Origin: Locusta migratoria
Lineage: Eukaryota > Arthropoda > Insecta > Orthoptera > Acrididae
Assembly (NCBI GenBank): GCA_026315105.1
Contig: CM048746.1
Span: 563,903,940 to 563,967,939 of the forward strand
Direction of reading: 5' to 3'
DNA length: 64,000 bases
Positions within the stretch are counted from its first letter, which is position 1, and the number at the start of each line of letters is the position of its first letter. Positions 31,451 through 43,390 of this stretch are shown piece by piece. A program made the position numbers and the translations under genes. The notes beneath the pieces are model-generated. The model was given only the letters and a program-made list of their open reading frames with translations, had not been told where the DNA came from and made no database searches.

Positions 31451-31979
31451 AATCTCTAAAATAACCTATGTTTCTCCAGGATACTGCATAATTCAGTAAA
31501 CCCGTGAAAATGAATGTTGTAGAGCCTCACATAGCCCTTCTCAGGTCCTGCACGCCCAATCGTGCGGTTCTGGTTTTGCTCCCTTTATTTCTTTGTGATT
31601 CGCGCTAGGAATTTCGGGCCTGCATCCCACAATCACGTATGGACTGTGGTAACGTGCGCAACGTGTTTTAGTTCCATGTTTCTACACTGGCTGACACTAA
31701 AGTAGTCGACAAAGTTTGCAAACTTCCAGTACACTTACGATGGCGGCAAGAAAAACTTGTTGACAAAGTGTTGATATCCTTGTTTTGACATGTGAAGCTA
31801 TCATATCTGACAGCCAGTTGTTACTGTAAGACAGTACATATCATAAAAATTTTTAGTGAAGGTCTAAAACAGACAATTCTGTGGGTACAAAATTTCTGAA
31901 AATTTCTTTTCTTTTTTATATTGAGTTACTGTATATATTTTGTATGTTAAACGTCCCTCTCTGTGTTAATGTCACATCT
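31451..31979. other. no recognised feature
   Basis: Nothing recognised in this stretch between a Helitron-like element and a SINE. Confidence 0.4.
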
Positions 31980-31990
31980 CCTGCAAACTT

Positions 31991-32186
31991 GCCGGCCGCA
32001 GTGGCCGAGCGGCCTGCGGCGCGCCAGTCACAGTCTGCACTCCCGTCACGGTCTGGGGTTCTAATCCCCCCTCGGGCATGTATGTTTGTGTCGTTTTTAG
32101 TACAAGGTAGTTCATAAGTCGTTTGTAAGTTTAGGGACTGATGACCCCGCAGTTAAGTCCCTTAAGTTTAACAAACATTTGAACAT
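31991..32186 (+). mobile_element. tRNA-derived SINE, family A, with TSD
   Basis: The complete SINE runs from head GCCGGCCGCAGTGGCCGAGC through the B-box GGTTCTAATCCCC to a tail ending ACAAACATTTGAACAT. Flanking repeats CCTGCAAACTT (31980-31990) and CCTGCAACCTT (32187-32197) differ by one base, so the insertion is moderately old. Confidence 0.9.
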
Positions 32187-32499
32187 CCTGCAACCTTGGG
32201 TCTGAAATGGAGAGGATGATGCGGCATGCTACGTTGCAGCCAATGAGGTCGTCGGGTAGTAGACGTTCTCCTTGAGCACCGTCATCACCATCATGAAGAC
32301 ATCTGCGGTATTTGTACATACGTTTCTCTTGAAGCTACAGCGAAATTCGCCCTGTAGTTTCGATTTCAAACAGCCCAGTTGTTATGACATCGTCTCTGCT
32401 GGCCAGTGTGTCGTTCAGGGATATAATATTGTAGCTCCTTTTAGTTGTATATATGGATATTGTTTGCGGAATGTGCTGCGAAAAGGGTAATAAAGACTT

Positions 32500-33437
32500 A
32501 ACAAAATACTCAAACATAATGTACTACATATTTACGGAGGTCACATTTATGACGACATGTCTCCTGAATTATATGTCCTACAAAAACATTATTTCCCCGG
32601 TTCGTAGAGTGGGATATTAGGAAACTGCCTGTGAAATGTGTTGTAAATGGAGTTGGTTGTAAAGATGTAGTAAATTACAACCTGATGCTTATTAGGGCGA
32701 ATATCCATGCATTTCATTGTCTTTGACGTCATACCACCTGAACCATATGTCGTAATACGTTATTATTTCGGAGGTAAATCCAGTGATGTCTATGTAAAAT
32801 GTATGCAAAATTCGTCGCGAATAGTGTTAGTAGGAAAGACGTAATAAATCAAAAGTCATGAGTGATGAGGCGGTTTTTCATGAACCTAATTGTTTATGAC
32901 TCTACATCTAATGAACTGTGTGTCGTACTGTAATAAAATTTCGAAAGTACATTTAGTGGTATCTGAGTACACGGCCTGCAACACTCCTCGCAAATACAAT
33001 AAATACTGTACGAGTAATAAATTGTAACGTCATGCCAAATGCCGTAATTTTACTGCATGAACGCCGAAAAAACAGTAAGCGACAATTTCTTTTTCCTTTT
33101 ATCATTTTGATGGGGTTGACAGTGAGAAAAAATTTCTTAAAGGTTTGAAACTATATTTAAAGTTTGTTGCAAGTCGCTAAGTGGTCTCCATCTCAAATAG
33201 TGGACTGATATAATCACACTATCACGTGCCGCAAGACGGGGAAGTTTCCATTGTTTATGTCATCTCTCCTAAACTATCGACCCTATCGCAAAATCGTTTC
33301 TTAGCTGACATCATCTACCTATAAATACACTACATTCCTACCAAATTTCAGCTTCGTAGGTGAAGTAGTTTTCGAGCTTTCGTGTTTAGTCAGTGAGTGT
33401 GTGAATGAGTGTCCTGTCGCTTTTATATAGATAGAGA
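32500..33437 (-). mobile_element. antisense Helitron-like element (3' limit unclear)
   Basis: The minus-strand start is TCTCTATCTATATAAAAG from 33437, preceded by A, which is a Helitron 5' signature. The interior shares blocks with the Helitrons at 10267-11349 and 30556-31450 (GTTTATGACGTCAT-, ATGTCGTA-, GGTTTTTCATGAAC-like). I could not place the CTRG end on the left. 32500 is approximate. Confidence 0.5.
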
Positions 33438-34675
33438 TTATGTGACTCACAAGGGACTAGAGAATCCTCCACTCTTCGAAATTCTGTTCGCGATCAGACT
33501 TCGACGGTTAATAGTGTAACTAAACTGTGTCCATTGATAAAAGTCTTAAAGCACAATCTACAGAAACATCCTAGTAAAAGAGCTTCAAATTTTAAGCGTA
33601 GCTCATACATTACCGCATATACTGGTCAAAAGTAGCGTCGTGGTAGACATGTCAAATACCGGTGTCGGTAAATATGAAAAGTACAAGTTTGTTGTATGTA
33701 GGAACGGATGTTCAAATTTCTTTTTGCGAAATATTTGACGGTGCGGTGGCTCAACATACTCAGAGGACTGGTTGCGCGCTATGATAATTAAAAATAAAAT
33801 AAAATAAAATAAAAGGAGCCAAGAAGTCATCGTTCACCCTAGAACAGGCACTATTCTATGTCTGGAGAGAACCGAACCACCGAAGAAAAAATAAACAAAG
33901 ACAAATAAAATCTGTAACGTGCCGTAATGTCATGTAATATAATGGAGTCTAATCTACACCAAAGGATCGGGAAACTTCAATTGTCGCCTTAACATGTCCG
34001 AACATGATGTATTACTTCTGCCGTAATGTGACGTACACAAAGTGCTCTATTTTAATGGGCTGATTCCATTTACGTGAATATCTGTTACGCAGCAGGTAAC
34101 AACCACCAAAACGTCAGTTCACATGACAGTGTGATATCACATTCACACAATCTGTATCTGTCCAAAGCGATCAGAATATTTTTTTTAAACAGGTGAGTAG
34201 CCATTTCTCCGGCGAGTAAACTTATTTCGTTGCAGCGACCTAAAGTACGTGAAGGCCTGTAGTTTCATTTCATTAATAAACAAATAGAGTGATTTCACTT
34301 TAATATCCCTAATCAGTTCTATCAGTGCAAACAACGTAATTAAACGTACGTACAGGAATGAACTGGGAATCTCATTTACAGCTATCATTCAAAAGCCCTC
34401 AGGCAGGTTTCGATTGCAAAGCTTTCATGACTGCGCTTTACATGTAGTAAAGTACGCCGCAATCGCATGCTGCAGGCTTTATTAACAGTAATGTTATCTT
34501 ACACACACAAAGTACCCATTACCGATGAGACATTAAGAACGAAATGTTAGGTGTAGAATCTAGTTTTAAAATGTTGTAGTAGAGCAATTACTTTTAAAAG
34601 CTCCTGCGTGAACAGATAATATCACGGTAATTCCATGTTTCATTCGTAGTCGCGATTACCATGCTATATAGTGTA
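33438..34675. other. no recognised feature
   Basis: Mostly AT-rich with an A/T-rich short repeat (AAATAAAATAAAA) at about 33785-33813. No gene or terminal repeats seen. Confidence 0.4.
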
Positions 34676-34925
34676 AGGAACTGGACTCCTCGCATTTGGT
34701 AGGATGGTGATTAAAATCCACCTCCAGCCATCCAGATTTTGGTTTTCCGTGATTTCCCTCAATCACTCCAGGCAAATCACGGGATGGTTCCTATCTAAGG
34801 GCACGGCATATTTCCTTCCACATCCTTACCCAAACACTCCGAGCGTAAGCTCCGTCTCTAATGACCACGCTGTCGACGGGACGTTAAACTCTAAGCTTCC
34901 TTCCTTCCTAAATAGTTCCATTAGG
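34676..34925 (+). mobile_element. tRNA-derived SINE, family D (degenerate)
   Basis: The sequence from GGAACTGGACTCCTCGCATT through TTTTCCGTGATTTCCCTCAA, CAGGCAAATCACGGGATGG and GGGCACGGCATATTTCCTTCC to AATGACCACGCTGTCG matches, by recall, a very common orthopteran tRNA-derived SINE. The tRNA head is decayed (B-box reduced to GATTAAAATCC). A CTTCCTTCCTTCC tail ends it. Confidence 0.6.
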
Positions 34926-35689
34926 GAACCAAATTTCGGAATAATATCACAGTCACACACAATTTGAACCTATATTTCAAAGGGAAATACACGTTCAAAA
35001 ACGACGCATGGGAAAATTCTAATGGAGCCATGTCTGGGGTTCTGTTGATCACAAAAATCATGGTTGAAGTTTTTTTGGGTACCCATTCGTATAGTGATCG
35101 TGTTATATCGATCGGAAGAAGGGAAATATTGTAGGTATCCAATTCCTTCAAGATCAAAATTTGAACATTAGACACTTCCTACAGCCCAGCCAAATTGAAG
35201 AAATCTGTAGGTTTTTGTACATTACGTATGGTCTAGGTTGAGCTTTCTATACAAGCGATTCCTGAGAAACTACAAAAAACTATGACTTTTTGGGTACCAA
35301 AACTACGAATCGAATGTATGACCACTTCTGTACTTTTTACTGATGGCAAATCTGGGAAACTTTGACCATATGTTCTTACAAATTACTTCTCTTCATCTTT
35401 ACCAGTTGCCGAACTCTATTGGGTTCATGTTACAGTACTTAAATAAAAAATTATAAAAACATGTTTTTATTCGTTTCTGCACAATAGACAACAAATATTT
35501 AAATAACTTTAAAAAACCAACGGCAAAAGTTTTAACAATATGTTCTGTAGACCTTAATCTAAAAAGACCATCTTATTGATTTGAAAAGTCCTAATCCCTT
35601 ATCAAGATACATCAATAACTACCACGAAGGGAACGACCTATTGACCTACACACTGATTCAGAAAGTATCGTTCTTCTTACTCGCATAAA
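34926..35689. other. no recognised feature
   Basis: AT-rich sequence before LINE family A; nothing else seen. Confidence 0.4.
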
Positions 35690-36095
35690 GTTATGAGTGC
35701 TATCGATAAGGGATCTGAAATCGATTCCGTCTTTCTAGATTTCCTGAAGGCAATATGAGCACTTATGGAATATCGCAACAGTTGCGCGTCTGGATTCATG
35801 ATTTCCTATCAGACAGGATACAATACGTTGTAACTGACTAAATTCATCGAGTAGAACAGAAATGATATCTGTCGTTCCACAGGGAAGTGTTATAGGGCCC
35901 CTAGTGCTTCTTGTCTTTATAGACAATCTGAATAGCTCTCTAACACCGTTCGCGGATGCTGCTGTCATTTATCGGTTAGTAATGTCACTAGAAGATAAAA
36001 ACCAAATGTCAAATGATTTACATAAGATATCTGCATTGTAAAAAAATTGTCAATTGACCCAAAATAACGTTAAGTGTGAAGTCAACCATATGAGC
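35690..36095 (+). pseudogene. LINE family A RT fragment
   Basis: The plus strand encodes SAIDKGSEIDSVFLDFLK (motif A start), then, after an internal deletion at about 35757 that removes the segment up to TVPH, an ISVVPQGSVIGPLVLLVFID-like motif B and a YRLVMSLEDK-like stretch. It is closely related to the copies at 1-575, 20765 and 40365. It is truncated at 36095, where an antisense RTE fragment begins. Confidence 0.8.
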
Positions 36096-36482
36096 ACTAC
36101 TATCCTGTCTTACTCCCTTCCTAAACTCTGCGACCCTTTCTTGCCCTTCGACTCTGGTTTTGTATAGGTTGAATATGACTCTTCGCTCCCTACATTTTAC
36201 CCCTGCTACCTTCAGAGTGTATTCCAGTCGACATTGTCAAAAGCTTTCTCCAAATCTACGAGCGCTAAAAACGTAGGTTTGCCTTTCCTTAGCCTATCTT
36301 CCATGATAAGTCGTAATGTGAGTATTGCCTCCCGTGTTCCTACATAGCTTCTAAATCCATACTGATCATCCCCGAGATCTGATTCCATGAGTTTTTCCAT
36401 TCGTTTGTAAATAATTCGTGTTAGTATCTTGCAACCATGAGTTATTAAACTGACAGTTCTGTAAGTTTCACATTTGTCTGCA

Positions 36483-36688
36483 AAAATGTTAAAATGTTTG
36501 TAAAGCTTATGGGACTTAACTGGGGGGGGGGGGGGGGATCAGTCCCTAAACGTACAAACTACTTATGAACTACCTTATACTAAAGACAGCACAAACCTCC
36601 ATGTCCGAAGAAGGATTCGAACCCCGACGGGGAACGGCCTCGCGCATAAGAGCATAGCGCCTCAATGTGCTCGGCCACTCCGCCGCGG
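36483..36688 (-). mobile_element. SINE, family A variant, in RTE LINE, with TSD
   Basis: The antisense SINE carries a variant head (GGGGAACGGCCTCGCGCAT block), a B-box complement GGATTCGAACC and a G-run at 36521-36537. It is flanked by CATTTGTCTGCA (36471-36482) and CATTTGTATGCA (36689-36700), a TSD with one mismatch. Confidence 0.9.
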
Positions 36689-36920
36689 CATTTGTATGCA
36701 CTTGCTTCCTTTGGAATTGGAATCACTATATTCTTCTTGACGTCTGAGGGTATTTCCCCTGTCTCATAAATATTGCGTATCAGGTGGAACAATTTTTTTT
36801 TATGAATGATTCCCCTAACGATATCAGCAGTTCAGATGGAATATCATCTACTCCAGGGGCCTTGTTTCGACTCAAATCCATCAGCGCTCTGTCAAATTCT
36901 TCTCGCTGTATCATATCTCC

Positions 36921-37121
36921 AAAAATGTTTCAAATGTTTGTATAGCTTATGGGACTTAACTACGGGGTCAGCAGTCCCTAAACTTACAAACTACTTATGA
37001 ACTAACTAAGACTAAGGACGTCACAAATATCCATGCCCGAGGGGGGATTCGAACCCCCGACCTTAGTGGCCGTGCAGACCGTGACTGAAGCGCCTGAGTC
37101 CTCTCGGCCACCGCGGCCGGC
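36921..37121 (-). mobile_element. SINE, family A, in RTE LINE, perfect TSD
   Basis: This is a full-length antisense copy with an intact B-box complement (GGGGATTCGAACCCCC) and head. The perfect 11-bp direct repeat ATCATATCTCC lies at 36910-36920 and 37122-37132. It is the second SINE in the same LINE. Confidence 0.95.
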
Positions 37122-37915
37122 ATCATATCTCCTATCTCATCTTCCTCAACTTCATCTTCCATTTCTAGAATACTGCTTTCAAGTTTATTCCCTTTGTTTA
37201 GGCCCTCTATATATTCCTTCAACAGTTCAGCTTTCCCCTCTTTGCTTAGTGCTGGTTTTCCGTCTGAGTTCTAGATATTCATACAGCTGCTTTTCTTGTC
37301 TCCAAATATATTTTATTTTACTGTAGGCGTTATCTTTCTTTCCCCTAGTTATAAATTCTTCTACGGTTCTGCATTTGTTCTCTAGCCACTCCTGCTTAGC
37401 CAGTATGCACTTCCTGTCAATCTTATTTTTCAGACATTTGTACTCCCTTTTGCCTGCATCACATGCTGAATTTTCATATTTTCTTCTCTCATCAATTAAG
37501 TTTAGTAAATGCTGTGTTATCCAGGGATTACTATTAGGCCTTGTCCTTCTGCCTAAAAGATCCTCTGCAGCATTAACTACCCTATTTCTCAGAGCTTCCC
37601 ATTCTTCTCAGTTTCAGCCAATCCTTGCCTATTGCTCCCTCTGAAACTCTCAACCACCTCTGGTTCCTTCAGATTGTCCAGATTCTATCTTCTAACCTTT
37701 CTGCAATTTCTTAAGTTTAAACTGCAGTTCATAACCAATAAGTTATGGTCAGAGTCTATATATGCCCCTGGATATGTGTTACAGTTTAAAACCTGGTTTC
37801 TAAATCTATTCCTTATCATTATAAAGTCAATATGGTACCTTCCAGTGTCTTCTGGTTTTTTCCCCGTATACCGCCTTCTTTCATGATGATTAAACCAAGT
37901 GTTGGTGATCATTAA

Positions 37916-38586
37916 ATTGTGCTCTGTGCAAAATTCCCTTTATGCTAATATAGATGCAGATACTGCTGAGAAACCACGATATCTGGGTACCAAAAGTGCT
38001 GACGCACGACATTCCGGCTGCTGTTATGTTTTCCACCATCGATTATTAATGAAAAAACTCAATAAAAAATCTAGTCATTTTGTATATCTTCGGCGAAGTT
38101 CACGCTAAGGCAATGTAAGCGATACATCGTAAGGTATATACGATACGCAACACTCACATTACAGAAACTTGAAATCTAGAGGGAGGCGATAGAAACTTTT
38201 CACGGCAGCGCGACTGCACAACATATCGTAAGCGACATATCTCTTCATGTACCGCTTGGCGGTCTCTTGGGTGACTTGTATCGTACGATATTTTGTGCTC
38301 TGAACGTGACGGGAAGAAAAGAAGACAACTCATTAAATTATTGAAAGCTCATCAATGTATCTGGAACTATGCCACTGCCGCATACAGTATGAGAGATACG
38401 CCGAGTGCCATATGGAGAGAAATTGAATCAGAAACAACACATACGTATGTGTATTGTTTATCTATTTATTATGTAAAAGACAAGTAATCAGATTGTTATA
38501 CTAATTAGCCACAATGTATATATTTTGAAACTCTGGCACAAGAAATAATAAGTAATTCAGTTATAATTCAGAGAGTCATCGTTATT
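37916..38586. other. no recognised feature
   Basis: Nothing recognised between the RTE fragment and the tRNA-like element. Confidence 0.4.
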
Positions 38587-38895
38587 CAGAATGAAACCTT
38601 CATTCTGCAGCGGAGTGTGCGCTAATTTGAAACTTTCTGGCACATTAAAATTGTGTGCCGGAACCGGGAACCGAACCCGGGACCTTTGCCTTTAGCGGGA
38701 AAGGGCTCTACCAAATGAGCTATCGTTGCACGACTCACGATCCGTCCGGACAACTGTACTTCTGCCAGTACCTCGCCTCCTACTTTCCAAACTTCCCAGA
38801 CGTTCTCCTGCGAATCTTTCAGAACTGGCATTCCTGGAAGAAGGGATATGGTGGAGACGTGGCTTAGCCACAGCCTAAGGGATGTTCCAGAATGA
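38587..38895 (-). mobile_element. tRNA-like repetitive element, family E
   Basis: The minus strand reads GATAGCTCATTTGGTAGAGC (A-box), GGTCCCGGGTTCGGTTCCCG (B-box region) and CCGGCACACAATTTTAATGTG. The outer ends carry CAGAATG/CATTCTG inverted motifs. The arrangement matches, by recall, a common insect tRNA-containing repeat of about 300 bp. It is not a tRNA gene: no acceptor stem closes around the boxes. Confidence 0.75.
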
Positions 38896-39120
38896 ATGGT
38901 ATGCTACTATATGAAACATATGTCTTACCATGCTTGGACAATTAAAATTTGATAATGACTCTTTAACGACTCGAAACTAGTCATCAATGTAAAATCAATA
39001 TATATAACCGGTCTATGGCAAATAAAGACCTCATAAGATATTCATAAATAGAAAGTACATTATGACGTGCTTTGAGTAAGGAAAAATAGTGTATGCTAAG
39101 TAAAATGAGGAAAAAAAACG

Positions 39121-39316
39121 CTCAATGTTTGTAAATCTATCGGACTCAACTGCTGGATTATTAGTCTTACAAACTACATAGACTAAGGAAAATTAAACTA
39201 AGGAAAACTAAACTAAGGACAACACAAACACCCACGCCCGAGGGGGGATTCGAACTCCCGACGGCGAACGGCCGCGCGCACCGCAGCACGACGCATAGCT
39301 AATCCGCCGCGGCTGA
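39121..39316 (-). mobile_element. tRNA-derived SINE, family B, degenerate
   Basis: The antisense copy starts at TCAATGTTTGTAAATCTATCGG with the family B body (ACTAAGGACAACACAAACACC) and a B-box complement GGATTCGAACTCCC. The head ends near CCGCCGCGGC. A short TGAGGAA repeat at 39106-39112 and 39313-39319 may be the TSD. Confidence 0.8.
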
Positions 39317-39319
39317 GGA

Positions 39320-40364
39320 ACAGCCTTACCAAAAAGGAAGTGATAAAATCTCGAGTCAAAACATCGTATAGTTGCGACCAATTGATTAACCATGTTAAGA
39401 TGACTCTTGTTTCTTAGCTGTACTTGTCGATTATTAAGAATATCTGTCTTAACATTTGTTGTAGCTTCCATGCTTTCTTCTGTGTAAGTCATTTCGATCA
39501 CAGATGAAGTAGAGGATAGGCTGCGCCATTTTGTTTTGGCCCATCTGGCGGTGTGCGATGATACTGCACGCGGTAATTACAATACGTACCAGACCTGTAG
39601 ACGTGTTCTTACAAACAAGCTAGAAATGTACATTGGAAGTTTAGTATTTTGGGGTGACAATAAAACTTTATCATTGCCCCTGGTTCGTTGGCGCAGGACG
39701 CTAGTTGAAGTGAATTTGGACAATCCTGACACCAACATCTGAGCAGCTAACTAGTCGCAGCATCAGGCAAATTAGCCATAAGGTCTAAGTATGACTATTA
39801 CCTAAGATCCAAGACGGTACACCAATTTCGTATGACTACTTCTTCATCCACTACAATTCAAGATAGATTTTGGGTCTTTCTATGGTCAATGATGCCCAGA
39901 CTAGTTACCTGAAGACTGTCAGGTATTAGAAGGCGTCACAAGAATCGCACAGCCCTCGAATTTAACGGTAAACATACCTTAACGTTACGGTGGTAGTCCA
40001 AGTGGCAAGTGACTTTGGGGGTCTAGGTTGAGGCGCCGCATTGCAGACAACTGACCTGCTCACCCGCACTCTCTTATCCCTCTGGCAATCAAGGATACTG
40101 GTGCCAGTATCAGTGCTTTGCACCGCCACTCTCCCGCGCTCTGCGATTAGCAAGTTTTCGCGTGTCACGGATTAATTTCCGCCTTGCCTTTCGTGTTCGT
40201 TAACACTTTCGTTGAACTCTCACAATAGTTTCGCATCTGAATACCGTGGTCTCAAGCTCGTAAAATGTCTAGAAAGAGATTAGGAACTGGTAAGTACAGT
40301 CTGATGAAAATTACTAGATAGTATACAGTTTACTAGTTGAAACTGCTTTCTTCCCATCAGAAAG
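39320..40364. other. no recognised feature
   Basis: About 1 kb without recognisable coding or repeat structure. Confidence 0.4.
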
Positions 40365-41440
40365 TGATTTCCTGTCGGAAAGGACACAGTACGTTGTAAC
40401 TGACGGAAGTCATCGAGTAGAACAGAAGTGATATCTGGTGTTCACCAGGGAAGTGTTGTAGGGCCGCTATGTTCCTTATTTTTGTAAACTATTTAGAAGA
40501 CAGTCTGCGTGGCTCTCTTAGAGTATTGGTGGATGATGCTGTAACTTATCGGTTAGTACAGTTTCCACACGATCAAAAGCAACTGTAAAATGATTTAGAT
40601 ATATGTCTGGTGAAGAAACTGGAAATTGTCCCTCAATAACCATAAATGTGCGGTCATTCATATGACCATTAAAATAAATCCATTAAACTTCAATTACACG
40701 ATAAATGTCAGACCTACAGGCCGCCAATTCTACTAAATACGTATGAGTAACAATTACGAACAACTGAAATTGGAAAGAATATGCAAAAAAATATTGTAGG
40801 GAAGTGCGGAACCAAAGACTACGTTTCATTGGTAGAACACTTAGAAGAGGCAACAGTTCTACTAAAGAAACTGCCTACACGACACTTGTGCGTCCTATTT
40901 TGGAGTATTGCTGCGCATTGTGGGATCCACAGAGAAGGGCAGCTTGTTTTGTATTATCGCAAAATAGAGGACAGAGTGTCAAGGAAACGATACACGAGTT
41001 GGGGTAGAAGTCATTAAAAGAAAGACTTTATTTGTTGCAGTGACATCTATTCGTGAAATTTCTTTCACCAACTTTCTCTTCCTAAAGTAAGAGAAATAAA
41101 ATCGAAACAGAAAGATTTAGGTGTTCCTTTTTCCCGCGAGCTATTAGAGAATGGGCCGGTCCCAGTGGCTGAGCGGTCTGCACGGCCGCTACGGTCGGAG
41201 GTTCGCATCGCCCCTCGGGCATGGATGTTTGTGTCGTCTTTAGTATAAGGTAGTTCATAAATAGTTTGTAAGTTTAGGGACTGATAACCCCGCAGTTAAG
41301 TCTCTTAAGCTTAGCAAACATTTAAACATTTGATATTAGAGAATGGGAACTATAGAGAAATATCTTAAAAGTGGTTCGATGAACCCTCTGCCATGTTCTG
41401 CAATGTGACTTGTAGAGTATCTATCCATGTAGATGTAGAT
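40365..41440 (+). pseudogene. LINE family A 3' portion
   Basis: The plus strand matches the family A RT from the SDFLSERTQYVVTDGS-like block through motif B (VFTREVL-like, degenerate) to a thumb region encoded at 40804-41007 in one frame: RLRFIGRTLRRGNSSTKETA, YTTLVRPILEYCCALWDPQ and NRGQSVKETIHELG. The 3' UTR ends at about 41440 with GTAGATGTAGATA. A SINE with a 14-bp TSD sits in the 3' UTR. Frame changes make it inactive. Confidence 0.8.
41156..41333 (+). mobile_element. tRNA-derived SINE, family A, 14-bp TSD
   Basis: A slightly shortened head (CCGGTCCCAGTGGCTGAGCG), B-box GGTTCGCATCGCC, full body and tail are present. The perfect direct repeat TATTAGAGAATGGG lies at 41142-41155 and 41334-41347. 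The host is the 3' UTR of LINE family A. Confidence 0.95.
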
Positions 41441-42158
41441 ACGTTCAACGTCATGCCCCAGATGTTCACGTTGCCAGACTGCCAGAACAGCTGGTCGTTT
41501 CAATTTCATTGCCTTGTGTGATTCTTTCTTGATTTACTTCGAAGCCGATTCATAGGTCTACCCATTTTACTTCGCAATCCATCACTTATGATAACCAACT
41601 AATCACATTTTACTGGATAATTTCGCACAAGCCGCGATTAAGCGTCGTTATAACGTAAGAGATTGTACCAGGCATCATATAAGAAGGCGCTTCCGTACAT
41701 AGAGGCGGAGCTATAGGGAAAGCATGGAGGGAAGGAGCTACGGCCGAACGCCAACAGTGGAGCCTGCGGGAGAAACGTTGCGTAACTCACGGTCAGCCAC
41801 TCGCCTGGAGATTGAATGTTATTGGCTGTCATTGCGATAATGGAGGGAGATGCGCAGAACGGCTGAAAACTGGGCCGCCTTCGTAGTTGACGCCGACTAG
41901 AGTTCACATTAGATGAGCTTCGTACTATTTATGTGGAACGAAGCCTCCAAAGGCTACAGTTCGGCGTTAGGACCGGCTGTTTTAGTCTCGTTGTGCGGCG
42001 TCCATACGTTCCCTGCATAGCTTAGGGGTCAGTGCGGCTCCTACAGTTGAGTGAAGCGGATGCGCGGTGTGCTCCCTACCTGAATCGCGAGGGTAGTTGT
42101 TTTGTTTACTTGGACCGGTCGGCACTAGCGTGACGCCGTAGGTGGTAGCGCGATCTTT
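41441..42158. other. no recognised feature
   Basis: Mixed composition; it may include the 5' untranslated part of the gag-like element that follows, but nothing proves it. Confidence 0.35.
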
Positions 42159-43390
42159 GTGAACCAGTACAGGAAATCAAATTTGAAATTCGCGTTCCAG
42201 AACTACTTTGTTACATCAAGAACGCACAAAGAAAAAAAAATCTTGAAAAATTCAGTCAATATCAGGCAAGTTGACAGTGGGACAAAGGGGCATCCCAATA
42301 GGGAATACGTGGGAGGAACTTACGAATTCTGGCATACGCCTTACAACCAAGGAAAAGCTCCCATTGGTAGGACCTGGCGAAATCGAACCAATTTCAATAG
42401 TCGAGCGGTTTTTGAGGGAGGAGGCCAAGTTCCCGGCTGCAAGTATTCTTGGCATCCGCTTCTCGACCCTGAGTAACACGGTCTTCGTAAAACTTACCTT
42501 CGAAGCCATATGTAATAAAGTTCTTCGCGAAGTGAATCTGTGACTCAGATTGTGCCATTCAGACGGAGATACGGGCAACATTGAAGGTGACCACGCTGCA
42601 CTGGGACTGCGGACCATACTACTATTCAAACTACCGGCTGCAGACGTCGTGCCAGCCCTCCGCCCCTACGGCACGGTACATGAAAACGTGGCAGAAAGGT
42701 CGTCCCAATTCAAGCGGAGTACGGCAAGTGCATATCGAACTTCGCCCTCATGTGATAGGAGTCTGCCAAGTCGTAGTCCTTTATGACGACCAACCTAATA
42801 CATGTTCTGGTTGCAGCGAGGAAGACAACCTAACTTACGCATGTCTCCAGCATAGCATCATGTGGAAAACACATCGATACTAACGATGCTTCCAGTGACA
42901 TATGCGGCAGCATTTACCAAGTCTCTGCGTGTCCAAACACAATCAATCGACCAACGTTACGGGACCAGGACGACCCTTTCTGGCCATCAGTCATATAGAT
43001 CAGACAGCCTTGCCAGCGATGGAAATACCGACATCGTTATCGAAGTTCGCAAATACAGAAGAACCAACGAGCAGCACGTTGGCAATCCAATTTCTTGTCG
43101 TGTCCACCGGAGCCTTTGTACCACCGAGACATGAGTCGGTGCCATCTTCCGACACGGAAGTTCATCTACGAATGCAGCGTTCACGGAAAAGCTGAAATCG
43201 CCGCCGTAGGAGCGTATTTTATCAAGACAGCTCCCGCTCGGTTGAAGGAGAATATCTGGTACCGCAGGACACAAACGACGAGGTTGACGCCATTGCCACT
43301 GACTCCAGCACTGTGAAACGGACAGCGGGACGGGAGGCGGTGACTGATGAACAGTCCTCTGAAATGAACATTGAATAAGTGAAAGGTTCC
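42159..43390 (+). pseudogene. retroelement gag/ORF1-like with degenerate zinc knuckle
   Basis: Overlapping plus-strand frames give one broken protein. A region with PGEIEPISIVERFLREEAKF and NTVFVKLTFEAICNKVLREV is followed by RLCHSDGDTGNIEGDHAALG. Then HIELRPHVIGVCQVVVLYDD runs into CSGCSEEDNLTYAC, a CCHC zinc knuckle (C-x2-C-x4-H-x4-C) with His replaced by Asn. Ser/Thr-rich sequence follows to about 43390. The order RNA-binding-like fold, knuckle, disordered tail is that of LINE ORF1 (gag-like) proteins. No adjacent endonuclease or RT was recognised. Family membership is inferred. Confidence 0.5.

Larger units (their letters stand above)
36096..37915 (-). pseudogene. RTE-type LINE, middle portion, antisense
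   Basis: Read right to left: the endonuclease C-terminal part (RYHIDFIMIRNRFRNQVLNC, then DSDHNLLVMNCSL with the SDH catalytic motif) at 37912-37685, a long linker, and RT blocks IPIPKEAS (about 36710) and QYGFRSYVGTREAILTLR, then FLALVDLEKAFDNVDW (motif A) at 36400-36212. It ends at about 36096 with a RKGVRQ-like block and lacks motifs B and C. Stops and shifts are frequent. Two SINEs with clear TSDs interrupt it. The RTE (BovB-like) assignment rests on motif wording. Confidence 0.8.

Noticed and set aside
38655..38730. Functional tRNA gene (good A- and B-box on the minus strand)
   Set aside because: No acceptor stem closes around the boxes, and the surrounding 300 bp match a dispersed tRNA-like repeat.
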